Source: UMGS1933 sp045593405 | Lineage (GTDB): Bacteria > Bacillota > Clostridia > TANB77 > CAG-508 | Length of the DNA stretch: 64,000 nucleotides | Assembly (NCBI GenBank): GCA_045593405.1 | Contig: JAZNWN010000003.1 | Span: 1-64,000, forward strand | Direction of reading: 5' to 3' | Shown: in pieces, positions 28,332 to 36,242 of the stretch | How positions within the stretch are numbered: the stretch's first letter is position 1 | How the letters are laid out: the number at the start of each line of letters is the position of its first letter | Notes under the pieces: model-generated | The model's input: only the letters and a program-made list of their open reading frames with translations | Told to the model about the DNA's origin: nothing | Databases searched by the model: none | Program-made: the position numbers and the translations under genes

Positions 28332-28363
28332 TCTCATAAAAGTCATTTTTTGTAATATATAAC

Positions 28364-28383
28364 TCCGACGAGATGCGGCGGAT
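28364..28383. repeat. Family E repeat fragment
   Basis: CCGACGAGATGCGGCGGAT is one end of the family E element seen whole at 34187-34265 and 39583-39735. Only this end is present here. Confidence 0.6.
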
Positions 28384-28400
28384 ATTAAGAAGGAAAAATA

Positions 28401-29297
28401 ATGTTTAGTAATATTCTAGGAAATGAAGAAGCAAAAAAAATATTAGAAAATAGTATAAAGCTAGATAAAATATCACATAGTTATATGTTTATAGGGCAAA
28501 GTGGAATAGGAAAGTTCATGATTGCAAAAGAATTTGCAAAAGCAGTACTTTGTATGGGAGAACAAAAACCATGTGATAGATGCGAAGCATGTATTAAATT
28601 TAATGGAAATAACAATCCAGATATTCAAATAATAGATGAAATAGAAGAAAAAAGTATAAAAACAGAAACTATAAAAGAAATGATAAAAGGTGTATATGAG
28701 AAACCAATTTCTTCTGTAAAAAAAGTTTATATAATAAATGATAGCCAAAAAATGACCAAAGAAGCTCAAAACAGTTTACTAAAAACCTTGGAAGAACCAC
28801 CGGAATATGTAGTAATAATATTAATTACAGAAAATGAAAATTTACTACTAAATACTATAAAATCAAGATGTACAAAAATAAAGTTTAATTCTTTAGCTAA
28901 TAACGAAATAATAAGAATATTAAAAGAAAATTTTGAATATAAGGAAGTTTCAAGTAATATTTTGGAAGTGGCTGAAGGGAGCGTAACATATGCATTATCA
29001 GTACAAGGAAAAGTAGATATATTTAATGAAATAAAAGTGGTATTTTCTAGTTTAGAAAATATAGGTATAATAGATTTATTAAATAAGAAAGATTTAATAT
29101 TTAAAGACAAGGAAAGTATTCAGGAAATATTAAATTATATGAATATAACTTTTTTTAAAAAAGCAAAGGAAAATATTAAATATACTAATTGTATAAAAAT
29201 AGTAGAAGAAACTAAGGATAGGCTAAAGAAAAATAGCAATTACGATATGACAATGGATAATTTATTACTAAAAATATGGGAGGAAATAAATGGCTAA
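28401..29297 (+). CDS. holB: DNA polymerase III subunit delta'
   Basis: This clamp-loader subunit has 298 residues. It has a P-loop-like GQSGIGKF, a four-cysteine zinc module (CMGEQKPCDRCEAC), NDSQKMTKEAQNSLLKTLEE and the SRC sensor (KSRCTKIKF), all typical of bacterial delta'. Its end overlaps ricT by eight bases. Order holB-ricT is conserved in Firmicutes (holB-yaaT in Bacillus). Confidence 0.93.
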   Translation: MFSNILGNEEAKKILENSIKLDKISHSYMFIGQSGIGKFMIAKEFAKAVLCMGEQKPCDRCEACIKFNGNNNPDIQIIDEIEEKSIKTETIKEMIKGVYEKPISSVKKVYIINDSQKMTKEAQNSLLKTLEEPPEYVVIILITENENLLLNTIKSRCTKIKFNSLANNEIIRILKENFEYKEVSSNILEVAEGSVTYALSVQGKVDIFNEIKVVFSSLENIGIIDLLNKKDLIFKDKESIQEILNYMNITFFKKAKENIKYTNCIKIVEETKDRLKKNSNYDMTMDNLLLKIWEEING

Positions 29298-30202
29298 TAT
29301 AATAGGCGTAAGATTTAAAAAACCAGGTAAAATATATTTTTTTGATCCAGATGGAAAAAGAGTTGAACGAGGACAGCATGTAATAGTTGAAACTGCAATG
29401 GGAAAAGAATATGGAGAAGTAATGATTGCAAATAGACAATTACCAGATGAAAAAATAGTAGCTCCACTTAAAAAAATTATAAGAATTGCTACAGATAAGG
29501 ATAAAAGACAAAACGAAACAAACAAAAAAGATGAAAAAGAAGCATTTAAAATATGTGAAGAAAAAATAAAAGAATATAAATTAGACATGAGGCTTATGGA
29601 TGTTGAATATAAATTTGATAAAAGTAAGTTACTATTTTTCTTCACAGCAGATGGAAGAATAGATTTTAGAGACTTAGTAAAAGACTTGGCAGCAATTTTT
29701 AAAACAAGAATAGAGTTAAGACAGATAGGAGTAAGAGACGAGGTTAGAAGACTTGGAGGAAACGGAGTATGTGGTAGAGAACTTTGTTGTTGCTCATTTT
29801 TAGGAAATTTTGAAACAGTAACAATAAAGATGGCTAAAGAACAAAATGTATCTTTAAACCCTTCAAAAATATCTGGAAACTGTGGAAGACTTATGTGTTG
29901 TTTAAAATATGAACAAGAAGTATATGAAGACAAACTGAAAAAATTACCAGGAGTTGGATCAATTGTGGAAACTGAAGATGGAAAAGGTGAAGTTTGCCGG
30001 AGTAGAAACATTAAAAGAAAGAATAAAGGTAAAATTTAAAGATGGAGAAGAAACTTTCTTTAAAAGATTTGATTTAAAAGACATAAAAGTAATAAAAAGA
30101 GCAAGAAAAGAAGAAGAATTAGATGCCGAAACTGAAGAAGACTTAAAAGAACTAAAAAAATTAGAAAAATTGGATAGACAAGACAAAAAAAATGAAAAAT
30201 AG
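29290..30202 (+). CDS. ricT: RicT/YaaT (PSP1 domain), read through one +1 shift at CGG
   Basis: RicT, formerly YaaT, belongs to the Fe-S containing Y-complex that promotes RNase Y-dependent mRNA maturation in Bacillus. The first 236 codons hold the PSP1 core with its cysteine-rich blocks (GVCGRELCCCSFLGNF and GNCGRLMCCLKYE). Codon 237 is CGG at 29998-30000. The zero frame ends 12 codons later. Skipping the C gives GGVETLKERIKVKF-like continuation (GKGEV-C-GVETLKERIKVKF) and a 303-residue protein. It follows holB directly. Confidence 0.87.
29998..30001 (+). other. Probable +1 recoding site: CGGA read as Gly
   Basis: The zero frame is GTT TGC CGG AGT AGA. Skipping C29998 gives GTT TGC GGA GTA GAA ACA, which continues the YaaT C-terminal domain. 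The zero-frame stop is 12 codons downstream, so no stop codon sits at the shift. Confidence 0.72.
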
Positions 30203-30299
30203 TATTGAAGTGTGAAGTGTGAAGTGTGAAACCATAGTAATACTTCCAAGTGATTACTATAAAATCTTACTTCTCACCTACAACTTCCCAGTTCCAAAT
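30203..30299. repeat. Inverted repeat family F, copy 2
   Basis: The left arm GAAGTGTGAAGTGTGAAGTG is a triple heptamer. It faces TTCTCACCTACAACTTCCCA on the right. The element is similar to 16974-17066. Confidence 0.65.
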
Positions 30300-30320
30300 T
30301 TGAGAGGTGGTGAAATAAAA

Positions 30321-30491
30321 ATGGCATATAAAATAACAGATAAATGTATATCTTGTGGAGCATGTGCAGCAGAATGCCCTGTAGAATGTATAAAACAAGG
30401 AGAAGACAAATTTGTAATAGATCAAGAATCTTGTATAGGATGTGGAACATGTGCAGGAGTTTGCCCTGTAGAAGCACCAGAAGAAGAATAA
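30321..30491 (+). CDS. 2[4Fe-4S] ferredoxin
   Basis: The 56-residue product is a clostridial-type low-potential electron carrier. It has two CxxCxxCxxxCP motifs (CISCGACAAECP and CIGCGTCAGVCP). The ATG at 30321 follows GAGGTGGTG and gives MAYKITDKC, the usual start; the open frame upstream lies in the repeat. It precedes the por operon, whose enzyme it likely serves. A terminator follows. Confidence 0.95.
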   Translation: MAYKITDKCISCGACAAECPVECIKQGEDKFVIDQESCIGCGTCAGVCPVEAPEEE

Positions 30492-30500
30492 AAATTACAT

Positions 30501-30530
30501 AAAAAGCGGAGAAAAGTCTCCGCTTTTTTA
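30501..30530 (+). terminator. Terminator after ferredoxin
   Basis: AAAAAGCGGAG and CTCCGCTTTTT form the stem, with a U-run at its end. Confidence 0.9.
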
Positions 30531-30612
30531 TATGAGAATATTAATAATTATATTTTTTATAAATCTTGACTTTTAAATTAATTCGACATATACTAAACCA
30601 TGAAAAAAGATT

Positions 30613-30712
30613 TTTATCTTCTACGGAAAATTTAAACGAAGGGAAGAATTTTCCGTAGAAGATAAATATGCGAATGTTACAATTTCTTAGTAATTTATTA
30701 CTTAGAAATTGT
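30613..30712 (+). promoter_or_regulatory. Two tandem hairpins upstream of the por operon
   Basis: The first hairpin (30613-30666) has arms ATCTTCTACGGAAAATT and AATTTTCCGTAGAAGAT, 17 perfectly paired bases. The second (30679-30712) pairs ACAATTTCT-AGTAAT with ATTACT-AGAAATTGT around one mismatch. Both fall in the 253-base gap before porC and could be leader structures or operators. Confidence 0.5.
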
Positions 30713-30744
30713 TAAGTCGTTCTTTTTAGAAAGGAGATTTTTTA

Positions 30745-31326
30745 ATGAATGATTTAATTGAAATTAGATGGCATGGTAGAGGTGGGCAAGGTGCAAAAAC
30801 AGCATCACTACTTTTAGCAGATGCAGCATTTAATACAGGAAAATATATACAAGGATTTCCAGAATATGGACCAGAAAGAATGGGAGCACCAATTACAGCT
30901 TATAACAGAATAAGTACAAAACCAATAACTATCCATAGTAATATATATGAGCCAGATTATGTAGTTGTAGTAGATGACAGTTTATTAGAAGCAGTTGATG
31001 TAACAGCTGGATTAAAAAATACAGGGGCAATAGTAATAAACTCAAGCAAGGATAATACTTATTTAAAAGAAAATCTAGAAGGTTATGAAGGAGAAATATA
31101 TAAAATAGATGCTAAAAAAATATCTTTAGAAGCATTAGGAAAATATTTTCCAAATACACCAATGCTTGCAGCAATTGTAAAAGTAAGCGGGGTTATGACA
31201 GACGAAGAATTACTAAATGATATGCAAGGCTCATTTAAGCACAAATTTGCAAAAAAACCAGAAGTAATAGCAGGAAACATGAAAGCCCTGGAAATGGCAT
31301 TAAAATCAGTGGAGAAAGTAAATTGA
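30745..31326 (+). CDS. porC: Pyruvate:ferredoxin oxidoreductase, gamma subunit
   Basis: This is the first gene of a four-gene operon for CoA-dependent oxidative decarboxylation of pyruvate or a related 2-oxoacid with reduction of ferredoxin. The 193-residue product has IRWHGRGGQGAKTAS and GFPEYGPERMGAP, typical of the gamma domain. AAAGGAGA precedes the ATG. The order gamma-delta-alpha-beta matches the archaeal and Thermotoga type enzyme. The substrate is inferred from the alpha subunit. Confidence 0.9.
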   Translation: MNDLIEIRWHGRGGQGAKTASLLLADAAFNTGKYIQGFPEYGPERMGAPITAYNRISTKPITIHSNIYEPDYVVVVDDSLLEAVDVTAGLKNTGAIVINSSKDNTYLKENLEGYEGEIYKIDAKKISLEALGKYFPNTPMLAAIVKVSGVMTDEELLNDMQGSFKHKFAKKPEVIAGNMKALEMALKSVEKVN

Positions 31327-31332
31327 AAGTTG

Positions 31333-31382
31333 GTAGGGGCTAGTCTTGACTAGCCCGCGGATCGGTCAAGACCGACCCCTAC
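31333..31382. repeat. GTAGGGG palindromic element, copy 11 (long form)
   Basis: GTAGGGGCTAGTCTTGACTA leads to GGATCGGTCAAGACCGACC and CCTAC. It is the same two-hairpin layout as 9064-9113, with different but still paired stem bases. Confidence 0.87.
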
Positions 31383-31396
31383 AAAATAAAAAACAT

Positions 31397-31422
31397 GTAG
31401 GGGAAGCTATTAGCCGTCCGCT
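31397..31422. repeat. GTAGGGG palindromic element, copy 12 (degenerate)
   Basis: GTAGGGGAAGCTATTAGCCG followed by TCCGC has a weak stem, AGCTA/TAGC. Confidence 0.5.
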
Positions 31423-31463
31423 ACTTCAAAGGCTAGACAAAAAATTAAGAAAGGAGAATAAAT

Positions 31464-31751
31464 ATGCATGACAAAATAAACTCAAACACACCTATGGAAG
31501 AATTAACAATAGGTGGAAATATATATGAAGCAGGAAATGCAAGAGAATTTAAAACAGGAGATTGGAGAAGTACAAAACCAGTATATTTAACAGAAAAGTG
31601 TAAACAATGTGGAATGTGCTTTCCAGTTTGCCCAGATGATGCAATTCCTGTAAATAAAGAACAAAAAAGAGAAGATTTTAATTATGATTATTGTAAGGGA
31701 TGTGGAGTGTGCGCGAAGGTGTGTCCGTTCGGCGCAATCGCCATGGAATAA
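31464..31751 (+). CDS. porD: Pyruvate:ferredoxin oxidoreductase, delta subunit
   Basis: This 95-residue ferredoxin-like subunit carries two 4Fe-4S motifs (CKQCGMCFPVCP and CKGCGVCAKVCP) and relays electrons out of the enzyme. GDWRSTKPVY in the N-terminal part is typical of PorD. AAAGGAGA lies upstream of the ATG. The last codons (TGT CCG TTC GGC GCA ATC GCC) are unusually GC-rich for the region. Confidence 0.92.
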   Translation: MHDKINSNTPMEELTIGGNIYEAGNAREFKTGDWRSTKPVYLTEKCKQCGMCFPVCPDDAIPVNKEQKREDFNYDYCKGCGVCAKVCPFGAIAME

Positions 31752-31872
31752 AACGAATGAAAAACGGAATCTTGCACATTTTTATATAATCACAAAATCC
31801 TCAATGTGCATACGCACACCTGCGGTTTTGTTCATATATAAAAATGCACAATATACCATTTTTGCTTCGTTT
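31752..31872. repeat. 120-base palindromic repeat family B, copy 3
   Basis: It begins at the porD stop. Landmarks are TGAAAAACGGAATC, TTGCACATTTTT, GTGCATACGCAC, CTGCGGTTTTG, AAAAATGCACAATATACCA and TTTTGCTTCG. It is more diverged than copies 1 and 2, with paired changes in the inner stem. Confidence 0.82.
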
Positions 31873-31885
31873 TGGATTTAATAAT

Positions 31886-31912
31886 GTAGGGGTCGCACTC
31901 CTGGGCGACCCG
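31886..31912. repeat. GTAGGGG palindromic element, copy 13
   Basis: GTAGGGGTCGCACTCCTGGG followed by CGACCCG has stem GGGTCGC/GCGACCC-like with a different stem sequence from the other copies. It abuts the porA ribosome-binding site. Confidence 0.65.
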
Positions 31913-31931
31913 AAAATAAGGAGGAATAAAA

Positions 31932-33113
31932 ATGTCAATTAGAGAACGTTTAAGTGGTAATGAAGCTGCTGCAATTGCAATGAAACAAATTAACCCAGAT
32001 GTAGTGGCAGCATTTCCAATAACACCATCAACAGAAATACCACAATATTTTTCAACATTTGTAAGTAATGGTGAGGTAGATACAGAATTTGTTGCAGTAG
32101 AAAGTGAACATAGTGCAATGTCTGCATGTATAGGAGCTCAAGCTGCAGGGGGAAGAGCAATGACAGCAACTTCTGCAAATGGTTTATCTTTAATGTGGGA
32201 GATGATATATATTGCATCAAGCTTGAGATTACCAATAGTAATGTCACTTGTAAATAGAGCAGTATCAGGTCCATTAAATATACATAATGATCATTCAGAT
32301 GCAATGGGAGTAAGAGATAGTGGATGGATTATGCTGTTTTCAGAAAATAATCAAGAGGCATATGATAATTTGCTTATGGCACATAGAATAGCTGAGCATA
32401 AAGATGTATTATTACCTTTAATGGTCTGCCAAGATGGATTTATAACATCACATTCTATTGAAAATATAGAATTAGAAGATGACGAAATAGTTAAAAAGTT
32501 TGTGGGGAAATATAATCCAGAACACTATTTATTAAATCATAAAGAACCAATAGCCGTAGGACCTTTAGATTTGCAGAGCTATTTGTTTGAGCACAAAGCA
32601 CAACAGGCAGATGCTATGAGAAATGCTAAAAAAGTGATAAAAGAAGTATCAAAGGAATTTGAAGAATTAACAGGAAGAAAATATAGCTTTTTTGAAGAAT
32701 ATAAAACTGAAGATGCAGATTTTATAATTGTTGCAATGAACTCTACTGCTGGAACAGCAAAATTTACAGCGGATAAATTAAGACAGCAAGGAATAAAAGC
32801 TGGAGTTTTAAAAGTTAGAGTATTTAGACCATTCCCAGGAGAAGAAATTGCAAAAGCATTAGAAAATGCAAAAGCAGTAGCAATACTAGATAAAGCAGAT
32901 GGACTAAATTCTGTAGGTGGACCACTATTTACAGATGTAACATCAGCAATGCAAGTAAATAAAATATCAGTTCCAACAGTAAACTATATTTATGGTATAG
33001 GTGGAAGAGATACAAAATCTGATGATATAGAAAGTGTATACAATGATTTACAAAAGATTGTAAAAACAGGAAACATAGATAATCCTTACAGATATCTAGG
33101 TTTAAGAAAATAA
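31932..33113 (+). CDS. porA: Pyruvate:ferredoxin oxidoreductase, alpha subunit
   Basis: The 393-residue subunit carries the pyrimidine-binding and the transketolase C-terminal domains of this thiamine-diphosphate enzyme. Diagnostic segments are AAAIAMKQINPDVVAAFPIT, SEHSAMSACIGAQAAGGRAM and GPLNIHNDHSDAMG; the last favours pyruvate oxidoreductase over the 2-ketoisovalerate enzyme. An AAGGAGGA ribosome-binding site is present. Confidence 0.92.
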   Translation: MSIRERLSGNEAAAIAMKQINPDVVAAFPITPSTEIPQYFSTFVSNGEVDTEFVAVESEHSAMSACIGAQAAGGRAMTATSANGLSLMWEMIYIASSLRLPIVMSLVNRAVSGPLNIHNDHSDAMGVRDSGWIMLFSENNQEAYDNLLMAHRIAEHKDVLLPLMVCQDGFITSHSIENIELEDDEIVKKFVGKYNPEHYLLNHKEPIAVGPLDLQSYLFEHKAQQADAMRNAKKVIKEVSKEFEELTGRKYSFFEEYKTEDADFIIVAMNSTAGTAKFTADKLRQQGIKAGVLKVRVFRPFPGEEIAKALENAKAVAILDKADGLNSVGGPLFTDVTSAMQVNKISVPTVNYIYGIGGRDTKSDDIESVYNDLQKIVKTGNIDNPYRYLGLRK

Positions 33114-33135
33114 TATAAATTTATTGCAAACATAT

Positions 33136-33192
33136 GTAGGGGCGATTTTAATCGCCCGTTCTTCGAAGCGCGGGCGAACAAGTTCGCCCCCA
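33136..33192. repeat. GTAGGGG palindromic element, copy 14 (long form)
   Basis: GTAGGGGCGATTTTAATCGC, then CCGTTCTTCGAAGCGC and GGGCGAACAAGTTCGCCC, then CCAC. It combines the CGATTTTAATCG hairpin with a second, different hairpin (GGGCGAAC/GTTCGCCC). Confidence 0.85.
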
Positions 33193-33222
33193 CAATCATA
33201 AAAATAGGGAGGATTGATTAAA

Positions 33223-34182
33223 ATGGCATATAATTTAAAAGAAGTAGTTGCAAATAAACCATCAAGATTTACAGCTGGACATAGAATGTGTGCAGGGTGT
33301 GGTGCACCTGTAGTAGGAAGAATGATACTAAGAGCTTTAAAACCAGAAGATCATGCAGTAGTTTGTACAGCAACAGGATGTATGGAAGTTTCAACTTTTA
33401 TATACCCATATACAGCATGGACAGATTCATTTATACATACAGCTTTTGAATGTGCAGGAGCAACATTATCAGGAGCAGAGGCTGCATATAAAGCACTAAA
33501 AAGAAAAAATAAATTAGAAGGAAAAGACACAAAATTTATAGCATTTGGAGGAGATGGAGGCACATATGACATAGGACTTCAAAGTTTATCAGGTGCAATG
33601 GAAAGAGGACATGACATGGTTTATGTTTGTTATGATAATGGAGCATACATGAATACAGGAATTCAACGTTCATCTGCAACACCAAAATTTGCAGACACAA
33701 CAACAAGCCCTGCAGGTACAGTTGTTCCAGGGAAAATGCAATCAAGAAAAGATTTGACTGGAATTATGGCATCACATCATTTGCCATATGTAGCACAAAC
33801 AATTGCAGTAAATAATTTTAAAGATTTATATGAAAAATCTGAAAAAGCAATATATACAGAAGGAGCATGTTTTTTAAATGTTTTAGCCCCATGTCCAAGA
33901 GGATGGGGATATAATACAGAAGATTTAATGAAAATAAACAAACTTGCAGTAGAAACATGTTACTGGCCATTATACGAAGTAATAGATGGAAGATATGTTG
34001 TAAATTATAAACCAAAAAACAAATTACCAATAGAAGAATTCTTAAAACCACAAAAACGTTTTAAACACATGTTTAAACCAGGAAACGAATGGATGATAGA
34101 AGAATTCCAAAAAGAAGTAGATAAACGTTGGGAAGAGTTATTAAATTTAGAAGAAATAACAAATAGAGAATCAAATATATAA
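33223..34182 (+). CDS. porB: Pyruvate:ferredoxin oxidoreductase, beta subunit
   Basis: The 319-residue subunit binds thiamine diphosphate and a proximal 4Fe-4S cluster. It has MCAGCGAP near the N-terminus, the TPP motif GGDGGTYDIGLQSLSGAMER and YDNGAYMNTGIQRS. I chose the ATG at 33223 (MAYNLKEV) with AGGGAGGA upstream. It is the last gene of the por operon, followed by a family E repeat. Confidence 0.93.
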   Translation: MAYNLKEVVANKPSRFTAGHRMCAGCGAPVVGRMILRALKPEDHAVVCTATGCMEVSTFIYPYTAWTDSFIHTAFECAGATLSGAEAAYKALKRKNKLEGKDTKFIAFGGDGGTYDIGLQSLSGAMERGHDMVYVCYDNGAYMNTGIQRSSATPKFADTTTSPAGTVVPGKMQSRKDLTGIMASHHLPYVAQTIAVNNFKDLYEKSEKAIYTEGACFLNVLAPCPRGWGYNTEDLMKINKLAVETCYWPLYEVIDGRYVVNYKPKNKLPIEEFLKPQKRFKHMFKPGNEWMIEEFQKEVDKRWEELLNLEEITNRESNI

Positions 34183-34186
34183 AAAG

Positions 34187-34265
34187 ACATCCGCCGCATC
34201 TCGTCGGCGTTGGACGTTTTCTTTCTCCAAGCATTCGAAAGAAAAGTGCAACACCTGCGTGCGGC
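34187..34265. repeat. Palindromic repeat family E, copy 2
   Basis: ATCCGCCGCATCTCGTCGGC opens the element and AACACCTGCGTGCGGC closes it; the middle has TTTCTTTC and GAAAGAAAA. It is the inverse orientation of 39583-39735. Confidence 0.75.
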
Positions 34266-34301
34266 TAATTATTTATATTATTCTAATATGGAGTGGAACA
34301 T

Positions 34302-36144
34302 ATGAAAAGTAAAAAAATTTTATTTGTATTAATATTTGCAATATTTATATTATTAATATTATCAACAAAATCAAATGCAAGTTTATATTTGAATAAATTA
34401 GATTTTTATGTAGAAATTGATAAAAACGGTCATATGAATGTTACTGAAACTTGGGATATAGATGTATCATATACTAATACACTATACAAAACATTTGAAT
34501 TAGATGATGATAAATTTACTAATATAACAAATGTAAAAGTTTCAGAAGTTGGGAAAGGAAATTTTACAAAAACTAACACATGGGTATACCATTTAACTAA
34601 AAACTATTATTTTGGTGGAATAAATGCCGATGGAGATTTTGAAATTGCATGGGGAGTAGGATTAGATAATAGCAGTGCTACTAAAGAATATAAAATCAGT
34701 TATACAGTAGTAGATGCGGTTACAAAACACAAAGATTGTGCTGAACTTTATTGGCAGTTTTTAGGAGACGATTTTGAAATTAGTAGCGAAAAAATTACAG
34801 GAATAATAAAACTGCCATCAAAAGCAAATTCAAAAGAAGATATTAAAGTATGGGGGCATGTAGAAACTCTAAATGGAGAAATATATGCTACTTCATCTGA
34901 TACTGTTGAGTTTAGTTTAGATAGTTATTCAAGTGGAAATTATGTAGAAGTAAGAGTTGCAATGCCAACTGAAATTTTTGGAACAGTTTCTAGAACATAT
35001 TATAAAGATATGTTACCTAATATCATAGAACAAGAAACTGAGTGGGCAGAGAAAGCAAATGAAAGAAGAAAAATAAATGCAATGATACCAAAAATAATAG
35101 CAACTGTTATTATAATAGTATCAGTGGTATTAATAATATTTTTTTCAAAAAAAACTATTAAATATAGAAAAAGGTTGAAAGAAACCAAAAAAATTATACC
35201 AACTGAAAAATTTGAATACTTCAGAGAAAAACCAAATAAAGAAGCGACTCCTGCAGATGCTTTGTTTTTATACAATAAAGGAGCGACAGTTGCTTCAGCA
35301 TCTTTTGGAAACATATTTTCTTCAACATTATTAAATTTAAGTTTAAAGGGATATTTTAAAATTGCAGTAGAAGAAAATGAAAGAGGGAAAGAAGAAACAG
35401 TAATTTATAAGACTCAAAAAGATATTAGGGATTTAAAATATGAAGAAGAAAGAATTTCTAGGGTTATAAATAATGTAATAGGAGATAAGGAAAAAATAAC
35501 GATTATAGAATTACAAAAATATATAAAATGTAATCCTACAACTATAAGTAAAATGATTAGTAGCAGTGAATCTGCAATAAAAAACAAAAATAAGATGACT
35601 GGTAATTTTAATGAACAAATATCAAAGGAAAAATTAAAATATACATCATATACTATATTATATTTTATTTTTGCAATGTATACTTTGCCAATATTTCCAT
35701 TATCAATAGTTTTATTTATAAATGGAGTACTTACAATATTAATAAATAGAAAACTAAGTAATTTAACACAAAAAGGACTTGATGAAGGAGAAAAATGGAA
35801 AGGTTTAAAAAAATATATGGAAGATTTTTCTCTTTTAAATGAAAAAGAAATTCCAGCATTAGAGGTATGGGAAGAGTATTTAGTATATGCAACTGTATTT
35901 GGGATAGCAGATAAAGTAATAAAGCAATTAAAATTAGTATATCCACAAATAGATGAAATGGATAATTTTAATACAACATCATATATTTATTTAATGAGTC
36001 ACACAAATTTTAATACAAGTTTTAATAGAGCAATAAGCTCATCAATTTCAAGCACAATGTCATCAGGAGGAGGCCGGAGGCGGAGGCTTCTCTGGAGGAG
36101 GCGGAGGAGGCCGGAGGCCGGTGGTGGCGGACGGCGGAAGATAA
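34302..36144 (+). CDS. DUF2207 membrane protein with four +1 shifts at CGG in its glycine tail
   Basis: This is a predicted exported membrane protein with a signal peptide (about residues 1-28), the DUF2207 extracellular domain, a membrane segment near residue 265 and another pair near residue 450. Members usually end in a glycine-rich tail. Here the zero frame turns into an arginine-rich sequence after SGGG. Codon 592 is CGG (36075). Skipping the C at 36075, 36112, 36119 and 36132 gives SGGG-GGGGFSGGGGGG-GG-GGGG-GGR and TAA at 36142-36144, a standard tail in a protein of about 612 residues. The start is the ATG with GGAG eight bases upstream. Its function is unknown. Confidence 0.85.
36075..36135 (+). 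other. Four consecutive probable +1 recoding sites (CGGA, CGGA, CGGT, CGGC)
   Basis: In each new frame the next problem is again a CGG: at 36075-36077, 36112-36114, 36119-36121 and 36132-36134. After each skipped C the reading is GGN glycine. The last shift leads directly to GGC GGA AGA TAA. Confidence 0.8.
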
Positions 36145-36242
36145 GTTTCAAAACATATTGAAAAAAAATCACTTCTTTGGTATAATATATTAGTTGGAAA
36201 AGGTAATTTTCTAATATATATACTAAAAGGAGTGATTTCTTT

